Made by a program: the position numbers and the translations under genes. A model generated the notes under the pieces. It was not told the DNA's origin. It was given only the letters and a program-made list of their open reading frames with translations, and ran no database searches. Positions 60,906-64,000 of a stretch of DNA of 64,000 nucleotides are shown here, piece after piece. This DNA is from Parvularculaceae bacterium (GTDB lineage Bacteria > Pseudomonadota > Alphaproteobacteria > Caulobacterales > Parvularculaceae), in NCBI GenBank assembly GCA_013389105.1, contig JACADZ010000083.1:1-64000 (forward strand), read 5' to 3'. The first letter of the stretch is position 1; each line of letters opens with the position of its first letter.

Positions 60906-63002
60906 CTAAACTTTGCTCGATACGCGCCGCGCCCGCGGCGTCCGGCCCTCGACCCACCAGCCGAGGCCGAGGAAGAGCGCAATGGCGGCAAGCCAGTAAT
61001 GGGGCGCGGCGAGAGGCGCTTCGGCGACTTTGTCGGTCCTGAAAGCGTTGCGGCCGATTATGCCGGCCCAGCCGCTGCCCGCATAGGCGTTGGCGCCTGC
61101 ATCGACCCGGCGGACGGCCGGCAGGACGACCCCGGCGCCCCGGCGGATGGAGAACACGCCGCCGCCCGTCCGATCGGCGACCGGGGCCATATGCGCCGTC
61201 GTAGAGACGATGCGCTCGAATTCGGGGGCGGCGGCGAGGCCGACGGCGCCAACCGCGAAAAGTTCGCCCGTCCGCGCACGATAGAGGCCGCGGGGCGCGT
61301 CCTCCACAATCGCCTCAAACAATCCGGGCGCGGTCTCAGCAAGTGCGATCTTGCGGACGGTCGCGTCCGGCATGGTCAGATCGACCGGTCCCGGCGCTTC
61401 CGACATCGACCGACGCCGAATGAGAAGATCGGCGCCGACCCCTCTGAGCGTGAGCTGTTCCTCCTCGAGTTCGGGTTCCTTCATCAGCCAGTGCGCGATG
61501 CGCCGGAGCAGCTCTGTATGCGGACCGCCGCCGTCGAAGCCGCGCGCCCACAGCCACACATGGTCCGACAGCAGGAGCCCGACGCGGCCCTCGCCAACGC
61601 GGTCGAGAATGAGCAGGGGCGCTCCATCGGCGCCCTCCATCAGGATACGCCCGGACCTCGGCGAGACAGGCATGACCCTCAGCCAGCGACCCCAGATCTC
61701 CTGATCGGGAAGGTCGGCGGTCACGGGATGCCGGCCGCCGTCCTCGCTGAGGCGCGGCCGGAACGGCCGCTCGTCCGCCGGTCCAGACGGCATCGCCGGC
61801 AGGATGAATGAGATGTTTCGCTGCATCGCGAGGCTGTCGGGACCGGCATATTCGGGTCCGGTCGCCACCAGTACGGCGCCGCCGTTTTCGACGTACCGCG
61901 CCACATTGTCGAAGTGGAACGAGTTGATGACTTCACGATAGCCGTAGCGATCGAAGATCACGAGATCGAATTCGCTGAGTTTCTCGATGAACAGCTCATC
62001 CTGCGGGAACGGGATCAGCGACAGGTCGTCAGTCTTTTCGAATGGACTCCCCTTCTCGATGGGCCGCAGGATGGTGAAGTGGACGAGGTCGACGGCGGGA
62101 TCGGATTTAAGGAGGTTGCGCCAGACCCGTTCGCCGGCATGCGGCTCCCCTGAAATGAGAAGGACGCGCAGGCGGTCGCGGATGACGGTGATCGGCAGCA
62201 CGGCGGTGTTGTTGCGAGCGGTCAATTCGCCAGGTCGTTCCTCGACCTCGAGTTCAATGACGAGGGCGCCTGGTCGCTCCAGCGGCGCGTCGAAAGAGAC
62301 CTCCGAACCTGTCGGCACGGATTCCCGCAACACTTCTCGGCCGTCCACGCGCAAGGCTACTGCGGCGCGCGCGGCTTCCGGCAACGGCTTTTCGTCAGAT
62401 CCGAGATCATCGATGCGGAAGGAGATTTTTACGGCCTTGCGCACGATGCCGTAGCGCGGGGCGTTCAAGAGCGTGATCTTGCGATCGACTTCGCCGGCGC
62501 GTCCTGAGGACAGGAAGTGCAGGGGCGCATCGAGATTGAGATTCGGGCCGCGAACCGCGTCAACTGTCTGGCCGTCGCTGATCACGAATACGCCGCCAAG
62601 GCGGCCGCGCGGCGCGTCCGCGACAGCCCCTTCGACAGCCTCAATGAGGCGGGTCTCATCTTGCCCCAAGGCTTCGCGCCGGATCACTTCGACCCGCCCG
62701 AGCGCTTTCAGTCTTGCCTCGAGATCGGCAGCCGCGCTCTGCGTCGCCGCGCCGCGGCCGTCGAGGGATTGGCTCGCGCTCTTATCTTCGATGACGACGG
62801 CGACGTCGTCGAGCGGCGTCGTCTCCGCCGTCCGCAGGATCGGATTGGCGAGCAGCGCCACGAGGGTGGCGGCGGCGAGCAGCCGGAAGACCGCCCCTTT
62901 GCTTCCGCGAGCGATATTCAACCCGACGATGGCAAGGGAGAGAATGCCTGCGGCCGCGAGCGCCCAAAGCGGAACGAGCGGATCGAACGCGATATCCCGC
63001 AT
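60906..63002 (-). CDS. Membrane protein with vWA-like and GATase-like domains
   Basis: Two N-terminal helices (LWALAAAGILSLAIVGLNIA; LLAAATLVALLANPIL) are followed by a vWA-like domain with a MIDAS-type DKSAS at residues 73-77 (VVIEDKSASQSL) and VFVISDGQTVDA. Next comes a class-I-glutamine-amidotransferase-like region (LRVLLISGEPHAGERVWRNLL; FDLVIFDRYGYREVI; YVENGGAVLVATGPEYAG). A C-terminal helix ends YWLAAIALFLGLGWWVEG. Length is 698 residues. Its start overlaps the DUF4159 gene by one base (TGATG). This arrangement belongs to MoxR/DUF58/BatA-type loci, whose role is thought to be envelope-linked chaperone or metal-insertion work. Confidence 0.82.
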   Translation of the reverse strand: MRDIAFDPLVPLWALAAAGILSLAIVGLNIARGSKGAVFRLLAAATLVALLANPILRTAETTPLDDVAVVIEDKSASQSLDGRGAATQSAAADLEARLKALGRVEVIRREALGQDETRLIEAVEGAVADAPRGRLGGVFVISDGQTVDAVRGPNLNLDAPLHFLSSGRAGEVDRKITLLNAPRYGIVRKAVKISFRIDDLGSDEKPLPEAARAAVALRVDGREVLRESVPTGSEVSFDAPLERPGALVIELEVEERPGELTARNNTAVLPITVIRDRLRVLLISGEPHAGERVWRNLLKSDPAVDLVHFTILRPIEKGSPFEKTDDLSLIPFPQDELFIEKLSEFDLVIFDRYGYREVINSFHFDNVARYVENGGAVLVATGPEYAGPDSLAMQRNISFILPAMPSGPADERPFRPRLSEDGGRHPVTADLPDQEIWGRWLRVMPVSPRSGRILMEGADGAPLLILDRVGEGRVGLLLSDHVWLWARGFDGGGPHTELLRRIAHWLMKEPELEEEQLTLRGVGADLLIRRRSMSEAPGPVDLTMPDATVRKIALAETAPGLFEAIVEDAPRGLYRARTGELFAVGAVGLAAAPEFERIVSTTAHMAPVADRTGGGVFSIRRGAGVVLPAVRRVDAGANAYAGSGWAGIIGRNAFRTDKVAEAPLAAPHYWLAAIALFLGLGWWVEGRTPRARRVSSKV

Positions 63003-64000
63003 CAACGCTCGAGCCTTTGCAGCAGGATCGGCGTATGCACCTGGTCGGCCTTGTAGTTGCCGGTATAGGCGACCATGGCGATATTGATGCCCGCCCGATA
63101 GGCGCACTCCTGCACGCTCACGGGATCGCGGGAACAGTCTCCGGGGCCGGACACGGGGCGCAGCGGCCGTCCGAATTCATCGATCGCCCAGGCGCTCGCC
63201 CAGTCGCGTCCGCCGATGATGAGAGGCGTAACGCCGTCATTGGCGGAGCCTTGGGCCTGCACCCAGACGCGTGCGCCCCTCGTGCGCCCGGACAGGTCGC
63301 TAAGGAGGTAGAAGGACTTGGTCAGCACATGGTCCTTCGGGAGCGGCGTCAGCGGCGGGATGTCGAGCTGGCCGAGGATTTCACGCAAGGCCGCCTGTTC
63401 GGGCGTCGCGGCGCCGGCGAAGGCGCGTTCGTCGTCGCGAGTGTCGAAGACGATGAGGCCGCCGAACCGCATGAAGTTCTCGATGTTGGCGAGCCCCGCT
63501 TCGCTCGGGACCGAGGCTCCGGCGACGATCGGCCAGTAGAGAAGCGGATAAACTGAAAGATCATCCGTTTCCGGATCGACTGCCGCAGGCGGCGCCGGCT
63601 CCACCGCCGTCCGCCGGACGAGTTCGGCGGTCAGCCCGACAAGTCCGCGTTCGGCGATGCGATCGACGGCCGGATCGCCGGTTTTGACGAAGGCCAGCCG
63701 CGTGCGCAGGGCGGTGTCGACGACTTGCCGGTCGATCGGCGCGTCGACCGGCTGGGCCGAGGAGCTCGCCTGCGGCGCGACCGTGGCGATTGCCAGCGTC
63801 GCCGCCGCCGCAGCGAAGCGCAGCTTGCCGCTGTAGACGAGCGTGACAATCCCGTCGATCAAGAAGAGAAGGAGGGCCGCGGCGAGGAGAGGCGCCCCCA
63901 GCCGGACAGGCGGTTCCTCAGTATAGGGAAGGGCGCGGGCGCTGGTAACCAGCCGCGCGAACTCATCGTCAGGGCCGAGAGCGTTGATCGCGATCGGCGC
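63002..64000 (-). CDS. BatA-like DUF4159 protein, 5' end outside window
   Basis: The minus-strand frame is open to the window edge, so the N-terminal portion, usually a BatA-type membrane region, lies outside. Visible parts are DDEFARLVTSARALPYTEEPPVR, then a membrane helix (LGAPLLAAALLLLFLIDGIVTLVYSG), a linker, and a C-terminal DUF4159 domain with LYWPIVAGASVPS, FMRFGGLIVFDTRDD, LPKDHVLTKSFYLL, IIGGRDWASAWAIDE and ECAYRAGINIAMVAYTGNYKADQVHTPILLQRL. The first in-frame TTG at 63862 is internal, not the start. Its stop overlaps the start of the vWA-like gene. Expected full length is about 900 residues from relatives. Confidence 0.88.
   Translation of the reverse strand, partial: APIAINALGPDDEFARLVTSARALPYTEEPPVRLGAPLLAAALLLFLIDGIVTLVYSGKLRFAAAAATLAIATVAPQASSSAQPVDAPIDRQVVDTALRTRLAFVKTGDPAVDRIAERGLVGLTAELVRRTAVEPAPPAAVDPETDDLSVYPLLYWPIVAGASVPSEAGLANIENFMRFGGLIVFDTRDDERAFAGAATPEQAALREILGQLDIPPLTPLPKDHVLTKSFYLLSDLSGRTRGARVWVQAQGSANDGVTPLIIGGRDWASAWAIDEFGRPLRPVSGPGDCSRDPVSVQECAYRAGINIAMVAYTGNYKADQVHTPILLQRLER

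Overview
The window is dense, GC-rich (roughly 65 percent by eye) chromosomal DNA from an alphaproteobacterium. Evidence for this includes hflK-hflC-degP followed by serB and miaA, the mreBCD-mrdA-rodA block, a ChvG-ChvI two-component pair, the CtaB/CoxF-like/CtaG/CtaE/DUF983/SURF1 cluster, a lipoprotein coupled to argS, an Oar-type TonB-dependent receptor and a BatA/DUF4159 locus. The mixture is most like Parvularculales/Caulobacterales-type marine bacteria, but the exact family is my inference. I saw no tRNA, rRNA, CRISPR array, insertion sequence, prophage or replication origin. No gap between genes exceeds about 265 bases.

Layout. 1-5549: membrane-protein quality control (HflK, cut by the window edge; HflC; a Do-type protease), then serB and miaA diverging with 7 bases between their start codons. 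5716-12460: a VTT-family membrane protein and the rod-shape operon mreB-mreC-mreD-mrdA-rodA. 12489-14718: a free histidine phosphotransfer protein, prolyl aminopeptidase and a lipoprotein. 14841-18823: five closely packed genes (acyl-CoA dehydrogenase, PAN-domain protein, short-chain dehydrogenase, MtgA transglycosylase, and a barrel/tandem-CDGSH fusion). 18894-25603: a DUF6438 protein, glyS without adjacent glyQ, an ABC-2 exporter pair, a lone TadG-like protein and a small membrane protein resembling exosortase-V accessory proteins. 25605-33364: parE, a VOC protein, ChvG/ChvI, pterin dehydratase, a flavin-fold protein, GNAT, a low-complexity surface protein and a DUF423 membrane protein. 33629-36263: a hybrid histidine kinase and ribosomal proteins L27 and L21, the latter with a helix-hairpin-helix extension.

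36438-48417: an AGE epimerase, ManC and a glycosyltransferase (GDP-mannose and glycan synthesis), MtnP, KdsD and KdsA (Kdo for lipopolysaccharide), a 610-residue secreted protein with a possible cysteine-hydrolase site, rnhA, ispH, and a lipoprotein coupled to argS. 48637-52136: a large Oar-like TonB-dependent receptor with a strong hairpin terminator. 52237-57067: cytochrome c oxidase assembly genes without ctaC and ctaD. 57089-57566: yajQ, broken by a frame-disrupting deletion or a sequence error. 57635-60113: a compact ACP, ketosynthase and secreted phosphoesterase operon. 60151-64000 (minus strand): a DUF4159 protein (cut by the window edge), a vWA-like membrane protein and a protein with a flagellin-like pattern.

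Much of the window serves the cell envelope: elongation-mode peptidoglycan synthesis, Kdo and mannose sugars, outer-membrane transport, membrane proteolysis, envelope-stress signalling and respiratory-complex assembly. The best leads for new biology are the barrel-CDGSH fusion, the ACP-ketosynthase-phosphoesterase operon, the 610-residue secreted protein, the flagellin-like protein beside the vWA locus, the HflC insertion with two cysteines, and the yajQ lesion.
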